In this document: piece by piece, positions 42,298 to 50,699 of the stretch
Position numbering within the stretch: position 1 is the first letter of the stretch
Layout: each line of letters starts with the position of its first letter
Assembly (NCBI GenBank): GCA_965247015.1
Contig: CBDFGG010000005.1
Span: 35,474-99,473 of the forward strand
DNA: 64,000 bases
Direction of reading: 5' to 3'
DNA from: JAIXWP01 sp965247015
GTDB taxonomy: Bacteria; Bacteroidota; Bacteroidia; Flavobacteriales_D; Sanyastnellaceae
Made by a program: the position numbers and the translations under genes
The notes under the pieces: model-generated
Told to the model about the DNA's origin: nothing
Database searches by the model: none
Seen by the model: only the letters and a program-made list of their open reading frames with translations

Positions 42298-44271
42298 ATG
42301 GACGTGAAGCACATCGCTCTGATAGGCAATCCTAACACTGGCAAGACCTCTTTATTCAATCTTCTTACAGGATTAAATCAACAAGTTGGGAACTTCCCAG
42401 GGGTGACTGTTGAGAAGAAGTCTGGAAAATTTCAGCTCGATCAAAATCACAGCGTCATTGTTACAGACCTTCCAGGTACGTATAGTTTGTTTCCGCGCTC
42501 GCGCGATGAAAAAGTGGTCTTTGATTTTTTAACCAAAAAAGACACTTCTGATTTTCCAGATGCGATCGCTGTAGTGGTTGATGCATCCAATTTGGAAAGA
42601 AACCTGCTTTTCTTTTCTCAATTATATGATTTAGGTCTTCCACTAATCATGGTGTTGTCCATGACAGATGTGGCAGACAAACGTCAAATAAGATACAGCT
42701 CATCAGGTATTGCGAAGCATTTTCCAGGTGTCACTATTGTAGCAGTGAATGGAAGAAGTGGAGAAGGATTACCTGAGCTAAAGAAAGCCATTCTCAAGTT
42801 TGAACCAACCGCTCGAGTAGAGAAGTTTGTGGATGCAGACTTGATTGCTATGGAGCATGACGAGGCGGCTCAGACGAAGGATGCAGAATTACGTTTCCAA
42901 AAGATTCGTACAATCCTCAAAACGGCCATTCATCGCCCAGCTGAGAACGTTTCTACTTTTTCCAATAAGTTAGATAAAATTCTAGTGCACCCCATTGCAG
43001 GGTATGCCATTTTTATTGCAGTACTGCTTCTGATTTTTCAATTCATTTTCAATTTCGCCAATGTACCGATGGATTTCATCGACGGTGTGTTTGGTGATTT
43101 TAGTGAGTGGGTTGGAAATACCCTTCCGGCGGGCGTTTTCACTGATTTACTTTCAGAGGGAATCATTCCAGGTATTGGTGGAGTAGTGGTATTCATCCCG
43201 CAAATTGCATTGTTGTTTTTCTTCTTAGCATTACTCGAAGAGACAGGTTATATGTCGCGCGTGGTCTTTATTATGGACCGTTTGATGCGACCTTTTGGTC
43301 TCAATGGAAAAAGTGTAGTGCCATTGATGAGCAGCGTGGCGTGCGCAATTCCAGGTGTGATGTCTGCACGCAATATCAGTAGTTGGAAAGATCGAATGAT
43401 CACCATCATGGTGAGTCCTTTGATGAGTTGTTCGGCACGAATTCCGGTCTATACATTGCTCATTAACCTTGTGATTCCCGATCAAGAGGTATTGGGATTT
43501 TTTAATCTAAAAGGATTGGTACTTTTTGGGCTTTACAGCCTTGGAGTAGTGATGGCCTTGTTGATGGCCGTGGTCATGAAATTCATTCTTAAATCGCGTG
43601 ATAAAAGTTTCTTGTTACTAGAGTTGCCATCCTACAAACTACCACGTTTGAAATATGTAGGACTTTTAGTTTTTGAAAAGGTGCGCGTGTTTATATGGGA
43701 TGCCGGTAAGGTCATCTTAGCCATCTCAATTATATTATGGGCTCTTGCCTCATATAGTCCGAATGATAAGGCGGAGCGTATCGTTGCCGATCTTCCAAAG
43801 CCCTTGCAGCAGGATTCGTTGGCAATGAAAGAATACAATTCTCAAATTGCTTCGATTGAGCTTGAGAATTCTTATATGGGGATTTTGGGAAAAGGTATTG
43901 AACCAGTGATTCGACCATTAGGATATGATTGGAAGATGGGTATCGCATTGCTCACCTCTTTTGCTGCACGCGAAGTATTTGTGGGGTCAATGGCCACCAT
44001 TTACAGCGTTGGTGTTGAAGATGACGAGGAAAACAGACAGCTTATCGATCGACTACGCAATCAAGTCAATCCTGATACTGGAGAGAAAGTCTATAATCTC
44101 GCTTCCGGCGGATCATTGATGATATTCTATGTATTTGCGATGCAATGCATGGCCACGCTTGCAGTAGTAAAAAGAGAAACCAATAGCTGGAAATGGCCGA
44201 TTATTCAACTCTTATACATGGGAGTGTTGGCCTATTTGGGAGCATTTATTACCTTTACATTGTTATCATGA
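42298..44271 (+). CDS. feoB: Ferrous iron transporter FeoB
   Basis: 657 residues. The N-terminal G domain has G1 GNPNTGKTSLFN, G3 DLPGTYSL and a G4-like SMTD in place of NxxD. A helical GDI-like region follows, then two Gate halves (GGVVVFIPQIALLFFFLALLEETGYMSRVVFIMDRLMRPFGLNGKSVVPL and the FAAREVFVGSMATIYSVG segment near the C-terminus). It imports Fe2+ across the inner membrane in low-oxygen or reducing conditions. It is coupled by ATGA to a small Cys-containing peptide. Confidence 0.96.
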   Translation: MDVKHIALIGNPNTGKTSLFNLLTGLNQQVGNFPGVTVEKKSGKFQLDQNHSVIVTDLPGTYSLFPRSRDEKVVFDFLTKKDTSDFPDAIAVVVDASNLERNLLFFSQLYDLGLPLIMVLSMTDVADKRQIRYSSSGIAKHFPGVTIVAVNGRSGEGLPELKKAILKFEPTARVEKFVDADLIAMEHDEAAQTKDAELRFQKIRTILKTAIHRPAENVSTFSNKLDKILVHPIAGYAIFIAVLLLIFQFIFNFANVPMDFIDGVFGDFSEWVGNTLPAGVFTDLLSEGIIPGIGGVVVFIPQIALLFFFLALLEETGYMSRVVFIMDRLMRPFGLNGKSVVPLMSSVACAIPGVMSARNISSWKDRMITIMVSPLMSCSARIPVYTLLINLVIPDQEVLGFFNLKGLVLFGLYSLGVVMALLMAVVMKFILKSRDKSFLLLELPSYKLPRLKYVGLLVFEKVRVFIWDAGKVILAISIILWALASYSPNDKAERIVADLPKPLQQDSLAMKEYNSQIASIELENSYMGILGKGIEPVIRPLGYDWKMGIALLTSFAAREVFVGSMATIYSVGVEDDEENRQLIDRLRNQVNPDTGEKVYNLASGGSLMIFYVFAMQCMATLAVVKRETNSWKWPIIQLLYMGVLAYLGAFITFTLLS

Positions 44272-44399
44272 TTCAGGAAATACTCGTCATATTGGTCATC
44301 GGCGCTTCTCTATTTTATTTAGGGAAAAAGTTTTATTCTCAGTTCTTTAGCAAGAAGCACAAATGCATGGGATGTGCAGTGTATAAATTGCGTTCGTAA
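44268..44399 (+). CDS. FeoB-associated Cys-containing membrane peptide
   Basis: 43 residues from the ATG at 44268, which overlaps the feoB stop (ATGA). One transmembrane helix (EILVILVIGASLFYLGKKFY) is followed by a basic stretch and the C-terminal CMGCAVYKLRS with a CxxC pair. This matches the FeoB-associated Cys-rich membrane protein family. The CxxC may contact iron or sense redox at the cytoplasmic face of FeoB. Confidence 0.85.
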   Translation: MIQEILVILVIGASLFYLGKKFYSQFFSKKHKCMGCAVYKLRS

Positions 44400-44416
44400 T
44401 ATATCCACACACGCAT

Positions 44417-44424
44417 TACATTCG
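44417..44424 (+). promoter_or_regulatory. Leaderless -7-like box for the AlbA_2 gene
   Basis: TACATTCG (one mismatch to TAnnTTTG) ends four bases before the ATG at 44429, the same geometry seen at five other genes in this window. Confidence 0.45.
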
Positions 44425-44428
44425 TAGT

Positions 44429-45070
44429 ATGAATGGGCCGTACATCCTTCGCTACATCGCAGAAGGAGAGCATCAACAACAAGATTTCAAAATGAGAATT
44501 GACGACGCAAAGAAAATTGCACGGACAGTTTCTGCATTCGCCAATACGGATGGCGGAAGGTTGTTAATAGGAGTAAAAGATAATGGAGCAATCGCCGGCA
44601 TTCGTCCCGAAGAGGAAATGCACATGATGGAGGCTGCCGCCCAGATGTATTGCAAACCTCCTGTGGGACTTGAGGTTCAAACATGGAAAGTAGATAATAG
44701 AGCAGTGCTTGAAATCAATATTCTTCCATCAAAGCAGCGACCTCATTTGGCACAGATCGAAGATGGTACTTGGAAAGCATTTGTAAGAAGAGATGATGAA
44801 AATTTTCTCGCACCCGCAGTGCTACTCGAAGTTTGGAAAAGCGATGACGTCGATCGACCAAACAAATATTTTCATACAGAAAAAGAAAAGAAAATTTTTG
44901 TGAGCCTTCAAGAATCTGGTGGGCTATCGCAAAATCAATTGGCTAAGAGAACAGGCATCAATCGTATGGTGCTCACAAAACTCCTTGCACGATTGGTGCG
45001 ATGGAATTTACTCGATATTTTCTTTGTTCAAAATCAAGCTATGTTCAAATTGAAAGATGAAAACCAATGA
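44429..45070 (+). CDS. Schlafen/AlbA_2-domain putative DNA-binding protein
   Basis: 213 residues. The AlbA_2 (AAA_4/Schlafen-like) domain occupies about 10-120: IARTVSAFANTDGGRLLIGVKDNGAIAGI is the characteristic core, later with AFVRRDDENFLAP. The C-terminal 60 residues form a winged-helix-like region (GGLSQNQLAKRTGINRMVLTKLLARLVRWNLL). It is probably a nucleic-acid-binding regulator of unknown target. It is coupled by ATGA to the next membrane-protein gene. Confidence 0.88.
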   Translation: MNGPYILRYIAEGEHQQQDFKMRIDDAKKIARTVSAFANTDGGRLLIGVKDNGAIAGIRPEEEMHMMEAAAQMYCKPPVGLEVQTWKVDNRAVLEINILPSKQRPHLAQIEDGTWKAFVRRDDENFLAPAVLLEVWKSDDVDRPNKYFHTEKEKKIFVSLQESGGLSQNQLAKRTGINRMVLTKLLARLVRWNLLDIFFVQNQAMFKLKDENQ

Positions 45071-45417
45071 ATGAAAAGTTACGTCGCATCGAAAATCTTC
45101 ACATTCTTCTTTGGTTAGTCAAAGACTTATGTTGGGTGACAGAGTGGAAAGCTGTAGGAACCGCTATGTTTTTTCCGACTTTTTTCGTTGCGCTTTGGTT
45201 GACCTGGCGATCGCGTACCAACAGAACCGAACTCATTCACAACATTGCTGTCACACTTTGGATTTTGGCCAATGGTAATTGGATGATGAGCGAATTTTTC
45301 TGGGAAGAAAAAACAAAGATGTTCTCGGCGGTGCTATTTGGCGCGGGTTTGCTGGTGCTTGCTTTTTATTATTTACCTCTTTGGTTTTCAAAAAAAGGAG
45401 AAAGTCTGGAAAACTGA
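45067..45417 (+). CDS. Small integral membrane protein of unknown family
   Basis: 116 residues with four predicted transmembrane helices and several Trp (LHILLWLVKDLCWVTEWKAVG, then TLWILANGNWMMSEFFWEE). I do not recognise a named family, but the WMMSEFFW stretch seems characteristic. Its ATG overlaps the stop of the AlbA_2 gene and its own stop codon lies inside the ACTGA-type operator of the next unit. Confidence 0.75.
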   Translation: MNEKLRRIENLHILLWLVKDLCWVTEWKAVGTAMFFPTFFVALWLTWRSRTNRTELIHNIAVTLWILANGNWMMSEFFWEEKTKMFSAVLFGAGLLVLAFYYLPLWFSKKGESLEN

Positions 45418-45479
45418 TAATTGTCAGTGCGTGATTTGACTTGCCTCATTTATACAAAAAGAATCTCAATACATCTTTG
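45413..45479 (+). promoter_or_regulatory. ACTGA-type Crp/Fnr-like site and -7 box for the PAS kinase operon
   Basis: The palindrome ACTGATAATTGTCAGT (45413-45428) has a TGA-N6-TCA core and ACTGA arms. Its centre is 51.5 bp upstream of CATCTTTG (45472-45479), a -7 box with one mismatch. The same geometry is found before ccoS and usp. Transcription should start near 45483 and include the structured region that follows. Confidence 0.65.
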
Positions 45480-45484
45480 CTTCA

Positions 45485-45645
45485 GATAGAGAGTACATAA
45501 TCTATCGAGCTGGCTAAACATGCTGGATTTACTGGTTCTCCCGGACCGTTTGTTCAGTTTAGCACGGGTATGGCTTATCGAAGATGTTTTTTGGAGAGGA
45601 GACATCTCACACGATAGCCATACCTTGGCTCGGTAGAATTTGCTC
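45485..45645 (+). ncRNA. Structured leader or small RNA of unknown family
   Basis: No gene is evident between the predicted start near 45483 and the kinase ATG at 45675, but the stretch folds well by eye. GATAG/CTATC closes a 12-base loop at about 45485-45506. GCTAAAC pairs with GTTTAGC (about 45513 and 45557-45563) around an inner GGTTC/GGACC stem. A long arm GGTATGGCT-ATCG (45567-45580) pairs with CGAT-AGCCATACC (45612-45624), with AGATGT/ACATCT inside. No terminator follows, so it is more likely a 190-nt 5' UTR than an independent RNA. Confidence 0.5.
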
Positions 45646-45674
45646 GCCGACCCCTTCCACACTAAATTTGTTAT

Positions 45675-46907
45675 ATGGGTACTCCACTATCACGTGCTGA
45701 AAGCAGCTTCGAATCCGTGTTTAATCACGTGAACGAAGGCATATTAATAGCGAATGCAAAGGGCGAGATTATTCTCGCTAATCCGAAGTGTTTTCAAATG
45801 TTCGGATATGATCCTTCGGAATTACAAGGCAAAAAAGTAGAAGCGCTCGTGCCACGCGACATTGCTGAAAAGCACGTAGGCCACCGCGAAGCTTACATGG
45901 CAAAGCCCATGAAACGCCCGATGGGCAAGAACTTCATACTTCACGGCCAACGTAAAGATGGTTCAAAATTTCCGGTGGAAATCAGTTTGTCCTATTATGA
46001 AACCAGCGAAGGTATTTATGCCATCGCATTTATTATCGATATCACCATTCGACACGAACAACAAGAAAAAATTCAAAAGATCAACGAGGAGTTGAGATTG
46101 CTGAATGAAACGCTAGAGAAGAAAGTAAATGAGCGAACGCTTGTTCTGAAAGAAGCTCTTACTGAACTCGAAAACTCCAAAGATGAATTGACCAACGCTC
46201 TTGAAAAAGAAAAGGAATTGAATGAGATGAAGAGCAGATTCATTTCGATGGCGTCACACGAATTCAGAACCCCGCTTTCTACTATACTGTCTTCTGCGAG
46301 CATCATTGCAAAGTACATCGAATTGCAGCAAATTGATAAAAGTGAAAAGCACATTACGCGCATCAAAGGCGCTGTGAATGGACTGACCGAAATTCTAAAT
46401 GATTTCCTATCTTTAGGGAAATTAGAAGAAGGAAAGGTTCGTGCTAATCTTCAGCAAATCGAAGTAAAGGCAGTACTTGAAGATGTAATATCCGAGCTTC
46501 AAGCCATTGCAAGACCAGGTCAAAATATCCTGTTAGAATTCGAAGGGTTAAAAGATTTTTATATCGATAAACAGATGTTCCGAAACATCATGATCAATCT
46601 TTTGGCGAATGCCATCAAGTTTTCCCCTGAGGACAAGAATATTGAAGTAACTTGTGTGGTGGGAGAAAATGAAATGAAGTTAGATGTGAAAGATCATGGA
46701 ATTGGAATTCCAGAGGCAGATCAAGAACATCTGTTTGAGCGCTTTTATCGCGGTCAAAACGTATCAAATATCCAAGGCACTGGTTTGGGGTTAAATATTG
46801 TCTTAAAATACCTAGAAATGCTAAATGGCACTATAGGCTTTACAAGTGCATTGAATGAGGGAACAACTTTCCATTTGGAATTCCCTGCAAAAAATGAAAA
46901 TTTATGA
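45675..46907 (+). CDS. PAS-domain sensor histidine kinase (cytoplasmic)
   Basis: 410 residues without transmembrane helices. A PAS domain (about 8-125; FNHVNEGILIANAKGEIILANPKCFQMFGYDPSEL) leads by a coiled coil (about 130-185) to HisKA with His195 in MASHEFRTPLS and a HATPase_c domain (NLLANAIKFS, DHGIGIP, GTGLGLNI). A soluble PAS kinase next to a receiver-Crp regulator resembles oxygen or redox signalling pairs; no heme-binding histidine motif of FixL can be confirmed by eye. Its TGA overlaps the ATG of the partner regulator. Confidence 0.93.
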   Translation: MGTPLSRAESSFESVFNHVNEGILIANAKGEIILANPKCFQMFGYDPSELQGKKVEALVPRDIAEKHVGHREAYMAKPMKRPMGKNFILHGQRKDGSKFPVEISLSYYETSEGIYAIAFIIDITIRHEQQEKIQKINEELRLLNETLEKKVNERTLVLKEALTELENSKDELTNALEKEKELNEMKSRFISMASHEFRTPLSTILSSASIIAKYIELQQIDKSEKHITRIKGAVNGLTEILNDFLSLGKLEEGKVRANLQQIEVKAVLEDVISELQAIARPGQNILLEFEGLKDFYIDKQMFRNIMINLLANAIKFSPEDKNIEVTCVVGENEMKLDVKDHGIGIPEADQEHLFERFYRGQNVSNIQGTGLGLNIVLKYLEMLNGTIGFTSALNEGTTFHLEFPAKNENL

Positions 46908-47962
46908 GAAAGATTTTGATCATTGAGGATAATGTAGATGTTCGTGAGAACACCGCTGAAATCCTAGAACTTGCAGGATACGAAGTGATCACTGCAGAAA
47001 ATGGTAAACTCGGAGTAGATGCAGCAGTTCACCAACAACCGGAACTTATCATTTGTGATATCATGATGCCATTGCTCGACGGATATGGCGTACTTCACTT
47101 GCTCGGGAAAAATCCACTGACTCAAAATATTCCTTTTATTTTTCTTTCTGCTAAATCAGAGCGCACCGACATTCGAAAAGGAATGGAAATGGGTGCGGAT
47201 GATTACATCACCAAACCATTTGATGATATTGAATTATTGAATGCTGTTGAAAGTCGTTTCAGAAAACATGATTTAGCAAATCGGGAACTCCCAGCAGGTC
47301 AAGCCGGAGTGAATGAGTTGCTGAGTAATATCGAGGGGATTCACGATATCGCGAAGATTGCAGAGAAGCAGCAAGTAAAGATTTTCCGAAAAAAAGATTT
47401 GATATTTTCCGAAGGTGATACGCCTGCAGGATTATATCTCTTGAAGTCAGGCAAAGCGAAATCGTACAAGAGTCATGAGCTCGGAAAGGATCTCATCACA
47501 CGTATGCTTCAGCCTGGAGACTTCTTCGGATATATTTCACTTTTGGAGGATACTGATCAACAAGAATCAGCCGAAGCTTTAGAAGATTGCGAAGTAGTAA
47601 TTTTTTCAAAAGAAGATTTTTTCAAACTCATATTTCAGAGTCCAGCCGCTACCAGGCAGTTTGTGAAATTGCTGACGGGTAAAATTGCTGAAGAACAGGA
47701 CCGCTTATTATCATTGGCCTATAGCAGCGTGCGCAAGCGCGCAGCAGACGCATTACTTGTGCTTCGCAAACGATATCATGACGGAAGTGATCAACCTTTC
47801 AGCATGGCCATATCACGTGAAGATCTTGCCAACATGGTCGGCACCGCCACAGAATCACTCATCCGAACACTCAGCGATTTCCGCGAAGAAGAAATCGTCG
47901 AAATCCACGGCTCCACCATCACTATCAAAAATCTAGAGAAGCTGCAGAAGATGCGAAACTGA
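46904..47962 (+). CDS. Response regulator: receiver fused to a Crp/Fnr-type regulator
   Basis: 352 residues. The receiver (1-120) has the acidic pair in IIEDNVD, phospho-acceptor Asp52 in IICDIMMP and the Lys in YITKP. After a linker containing LPAGQAG (about 128-134) comes a cNMP-type jelly roll (about 150-265) and an HTH_Crp domain whose recognition helix GTATESLIRTL has Thr316, Glu317 and Arg321 where E. coli CRP has Arg180, Glu181 and Arg185. The protein joins two-component input with Crp-type DNA binding. It is the best candidate to bind the ACTGA sites, including one in its own promoter. Confidence 0.92.
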   Translation: MRKILIIEDNVDVRENTAEILELAGYEVITAENGKLGVDAAVHQQPELIICDIMMPLLDGYGVLHLLGKNPLTQNIPFIFLSAKSERTDIRKGMEMGADDYITKPFDDIELLNAVESRFRKHDLANRELPAGQAGVNELLSNIEGIHDIAKIAEKQQVKIFRKKDLIFSEGDTPAGLYLLKSGKAKSYKSHELGKDLITRMLQPGDFFGYISLLEDTDQQESAEALEDCEVVIFSKEDFFKLIFQSPAATRQFVKLLTGKIAEEQDRLLSLAYSSVRKRAADALLVLRKRYHDGSDQPFSMAISREDLANMVGTATESLIRTLSDFREEEIVEIHGSTITIKNLEKLQKMRN

Positions 47963-47964
47963 AA

Positions 47965-48146
47965 CAAGTGACAAATGACAAATGACAAGAGACAATTGAC
48001 AAGAGACAAATTACAAATTACAAATGACAAATAATCTCGGCTTCGCCGAGAAGGAATGAATTCCGAATTCCGAATTTCGAATTAGCGAAGCGTGAATTCC
48101 GAATTAGCGAAGCGAGAATTGAGAATCGAAAATCTAGAATCGATTT
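47965..48146. repeat. Short-word repeat region between convergent genes
   Basis: The 184-bp gap is made of tandem, slightly varied words: GACAAATGACAA/GACAAGAGACAA at 47969-48032, the hairpin TCTCGGC-TTC-GCCGAGA at 48035-48051, then GAATTCCGAATT and TTAGCGAAGCG units up to GAATCGAAAATC near 48130. The same words occur at 23.8-24.2 kb and 62.2-62.3 kb. There is no reading frame. Confidence 0.8.
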
Positions 48147-48851
48147 TCATTTATGACAACAACTCACCTTACAAGTTTCTGCTTGCATTTTGGGGCTGAG
48201 GTAGGGGATGCCTAGATTGGCGCCGCGGAGAATGAATAACACCGCTAGAATACTCAGGCCAACTCGAATATAGGCGAGTGATTTTGGTTTCCATTTCGAA
48301 CGTAATGTCTCAGACAATTTCGCAACCACAATCAATGCTGGACTTGTCGCTAATCCAAATACGATCATAAACAAAGCACTTTTGGTTGGACTGCCGCCAG
48401 CGATGGAAGCTGCCATTGCCGCATACACCAATCCGCATGGAAGTAGACCGTTGATTACTCCTAATATCAATTGCTTGAAGGGTGTTTTGTTTTGTAAAAA
48501 TTTACTGAAGTTTTTTGTGATTTTGGAAAAAAGTGGAGGGGTGAAGCTCCACTTCTTTTGTCCCAATAAAGGGAGCACCAACATCAAGAGTAAAACGAGA
48601 CCTGCAACCAAGGAGAGCCATTGCTGGAATCCCATGGCAATAAAGCTTTTTCCAATTAAACCAGTAATTATTCCGAATGCCGCATAAACCATGATTCGTC
48701 CGAAGTGATACACCAATTTATTGATCCACCATTGAACGCTGCGATTGTCACCGCCGGAGTGAACAATCATAACTAATGGTCCGCACATTCCTACGCAATG
48801 TAAACTACCTGCGAGGCCGAGTATGAGTGCTGCTGCGAGATATGTTGTCAT
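48147..48851 (-). CDS. TauE/SafE-like (UreH/DsbD-type) membrane protein of the cbb3 cluster
   Basis: 234 residues with six transmembrane helices. The start ALILGLAGSLHCVGMCGPLVMIV with the Cys-x4-Cys pattern is typical of the UreH/DsbD_2-like sulfite-exporter-annotated proteins that close cco operons. The C-terminus is metal-ligand-like (CKVSCCHK). It may supply copper or reducing power during cbb3 assembly; this is inference from position. It overlaps ccoH by four bases. Confidence 0.87.
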   Translation of the reverse strand: MTTYLAAALILGLAGSLHCVGMCGPLVMIVHSGGDNRSVQWWINKLVYHFGRIMVYAAFGIITGLIGKSFIAMGFQQWLSLVAGLVLLLMLVLPLLGQKKWSFTPPLFSKITKNFSKFLQNKTPFKQLILGVINGLLPCGLVYAAMAASIAGGSPTKSALFMIVFGLATSPALIVVAKLSETLRSKWKPKSLAYIRVGLSILAVLFILRGANLGIPYLSPKMQAETCKVSCCHK

Positions 48852-49279
48852 GGGATGAATACAGTGTCTTCGACTATAATACTTTGTCCATCTTTATTCC
48901 ATTGCACACGCAATGCATAATATCCTTTCTTCCAATTGGTGGTAGAAATCGTCTTTGTTTTTTCTGTTGATTCCAACACAAACTCTCTGTCTTCGTCGCT
49001 ATTGGATGGGCAGTAAAAACTGATTTTAGCATCTTTCATAGGAGGTAATGCTTCAGAAAAGTTCAACTGAATTGCATCAGCCATAGTCTTGATTTCAATG
49101 AGGTCTTTGTAGCCAAGTCCTCTATTTTGTGCATTCATTTTTTCTTGATGCACGAGCTCTTGCTCATAGTAATCCTTCGTGACAAGCTCTACACGTTCTC
49201 CACTTGCTTTGAATACCAGCGTAAGGATTAACGCTACGAATCCCGCGTACAGTATGACTATTCTGATTCCCCAATTCAT
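48848..49279 (-). CDS. ccoH: FixH/CcoH-family cbb3 assembly protein
   Basis: 143 residues with one N-terminal transmembrane helix (IRIVILYAGFVALILTLVFKA) and a periplasmic FixH domain (VELVTKDYYEQELVHQEKMNAQNRG). CcoH/FixH stays attached to cbb3 oxidase and helps its assembly. It lies between ccoG (12 bp upstream) and the TauE-like gene. Confidence 0.9.
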   Translation of the reverse strand: MNWGIRIVILYAGFVALILTLVFKASGERVELVTKDYYEQELVHQEKMNAQNRGLGYKDLIEIKTMADAIQLNFSEALPPMKDAKISFYCPSNSDEDREFVLESTEKTKTISTTNWKKGYYALRVQWNKDGQSIIVEDTVFIP

Positions 49280-49291
49280 TTTCTTTTAGTA

Positions 49292-50683
49292 TTAGTGGTG
49301 AACAGGTCCTAAGAAGGTGGTCTTTGATTTTCCAATCAATTTTCCTTCATCCCAGAATTCCAAATTCAACTTTGTTTTTTGTTCTTCGATTTTGTTTTTT
49401 GGTAAAATGATAAAGAATGTACCCTCCATCATTTCGCCAGGTGCTAGTTTTTTTACATCACCAATCCACTTCACCTCGCTCCCCTCCGCGATGACGCGCA
49501 TATCTAAGTCGAGAGAATCTGTTGTTTTATTTATGATGTGCACGTTATAAAGATTGCTCACTCTCTCATTCGACTCAACATTAAAGAGTGCGCCTTTCGC
49601 ACGCATCACAGTTACATCGATATCTGAGCGCGTGGCTAACAAAAATGATTCAAGTGTGATTAGCAAGAAAAGAATTCCTGTATAGGCTATCATGCGTGGT
49701 GTCCAACGAAGTCTTTTGCCCGTGTTAATGGTGTATTCAGACGCATATCTTACGAGGCCTTTGGGCTTATTCACGCTTTCCATCATATGATCGCAAGCAT
49801 CAATGCATGCAGTGCAATTCACACATTCAAGTTGAGTTCCATTGCGAATATCTATTCCGGTAGGGCAGACGCGTACGCACTCAAAACAATCGATGCAATC
49901 ACCCGTATCTGGACTCGGATGTTTCGAATATTTTTCACGGTTTTCTCCACGTTTGTGATCATAAGCAACTACAATGCTGTGCTTATCAAGTAATACTCCT
50001 TGCATTCTTCCATAAGGACAAACAACGAGGCATGCTTGCTCTCGAAACCACAAGTAAACAAAGAAGAAAATGGTGCTAAAAATGATCATTGCAGAGAAGC
50101 CACCGATGTGTTGAGTGACAGGCTCTGTAATGATTTTATAAACTTCATCTACTCCAATGATATAGGATAGAAATGTATTTGCAACGAGTACTGCAATCAA
50201 GAAAAAGATCACCACTTTAAGCGTTTTCTTTCTGATTTTTTCAGCACTCCATGGTGCTTTGTTCAGCGCTTTTTGATGTGTAAAATCTCCTTCAATCCAG
50301 TATTCAATTTTTCTAAAAACCATTTCCATAAAAATGGTCTGAGGGCATACCCATCCGCAGAACACACGGCCATATACCACTGTGAATAGTGCAATGAACA
50401 CGATGAAGATGATCATTCCCAATACGAAGAGAAAGAAATCTTGCGGCCAAAAATGAACACCGAAAAGAATGAATTTTCTTTCAATAACATTGAAAAGAAA
50501 TAGCGGTGCTCCATGCACTTTCACAAAAGGAAGTGCGAAGAGGACAAAGAGAAAACCAAAGCTCAGCCACGTGCGCGCATTGTATAGTTTGCCTTTTGGT
50601 TTTTTAGGATAAAACCAAACGCGTTTACCTTCTTTGTCGATGTGACTGACGGTGTCTCTAAATGAATCCTTCTCTTCGCTCAT
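49292..50683 (-). CDS. ccoG: Cytochrome c oxidase accessory protein CcoG
   Basis: 463 residues. N-terminal transmembrane helices with CGWVCPQTIFMEMVFRKIEYWIEG are followed by two 4Fe-4S motifs (CIDCFECVRVCP and CVNCTACIDACD, about 257-297) and a C-terminal Ig-like domain. CcoG (RdxA/FixG) reduces Cu(II) for cbb3 oxidase maturation. The order ccoN/O-Q-P-G-H is conserved. Confidence 0.95.
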   Translation of the reverse strand: MSEEKDSFRDTVSHIDKEGKRVWFYPKKPKGKLYNARTWLSFGFLFVLFALPFVKVHGAPLFLFNVIERKFILFGVHFWPQDFFLFVLGMIIFIVFIALFTVVYGRVFCGWVCPQTIFMEMVFRKIEYWIEGDFTHQKALNKAPWSAEKIRKKTLKVVIFFLIAVLVANTFLSYIIGVDEVYKIITEPVTQHIGGFSAMIIFSTIFFFVYLWFREQACLVVCPYGRMQGVLLDKHSIVVAYDHKRGENREKYSKHPSPDTGDCIDCFECVRVCPTGIDIRNGTQLECVNCTACIDACDHMMESVNKPKGLVRYASEYTINTGKRLRWTPRMIAYTGILFLLITLESFLLATRSDIDVTVMRAKGALFNVESNERVSNLYNVHIINKTTDSLDLDMRVIAEGSEVKWIGDVKKLAPGEMMEGTFFIILPKNKIEEQKTKLNLEFWDEGKLIGKSKTTFLGPVHH

Positions 50684-50699
50684 TGCCCTGGGTGTATAA

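Noticed and set aside
45485..45645. The structured leader as RNase P RNA, SRP RNA or 6S RNA
   Set aside because: I could not find the conserved signatures of RNase P or the SRP tetraloop region, and the closing stem expected of 6S RNA is missing.
45450..45662. A 70-codon minus-strand frame in the gap before the PAS kinase
   Set aside because: It has no recognisable composition, overlaps strong inverted repeats and has no promoter or coding neighbours on that strand.
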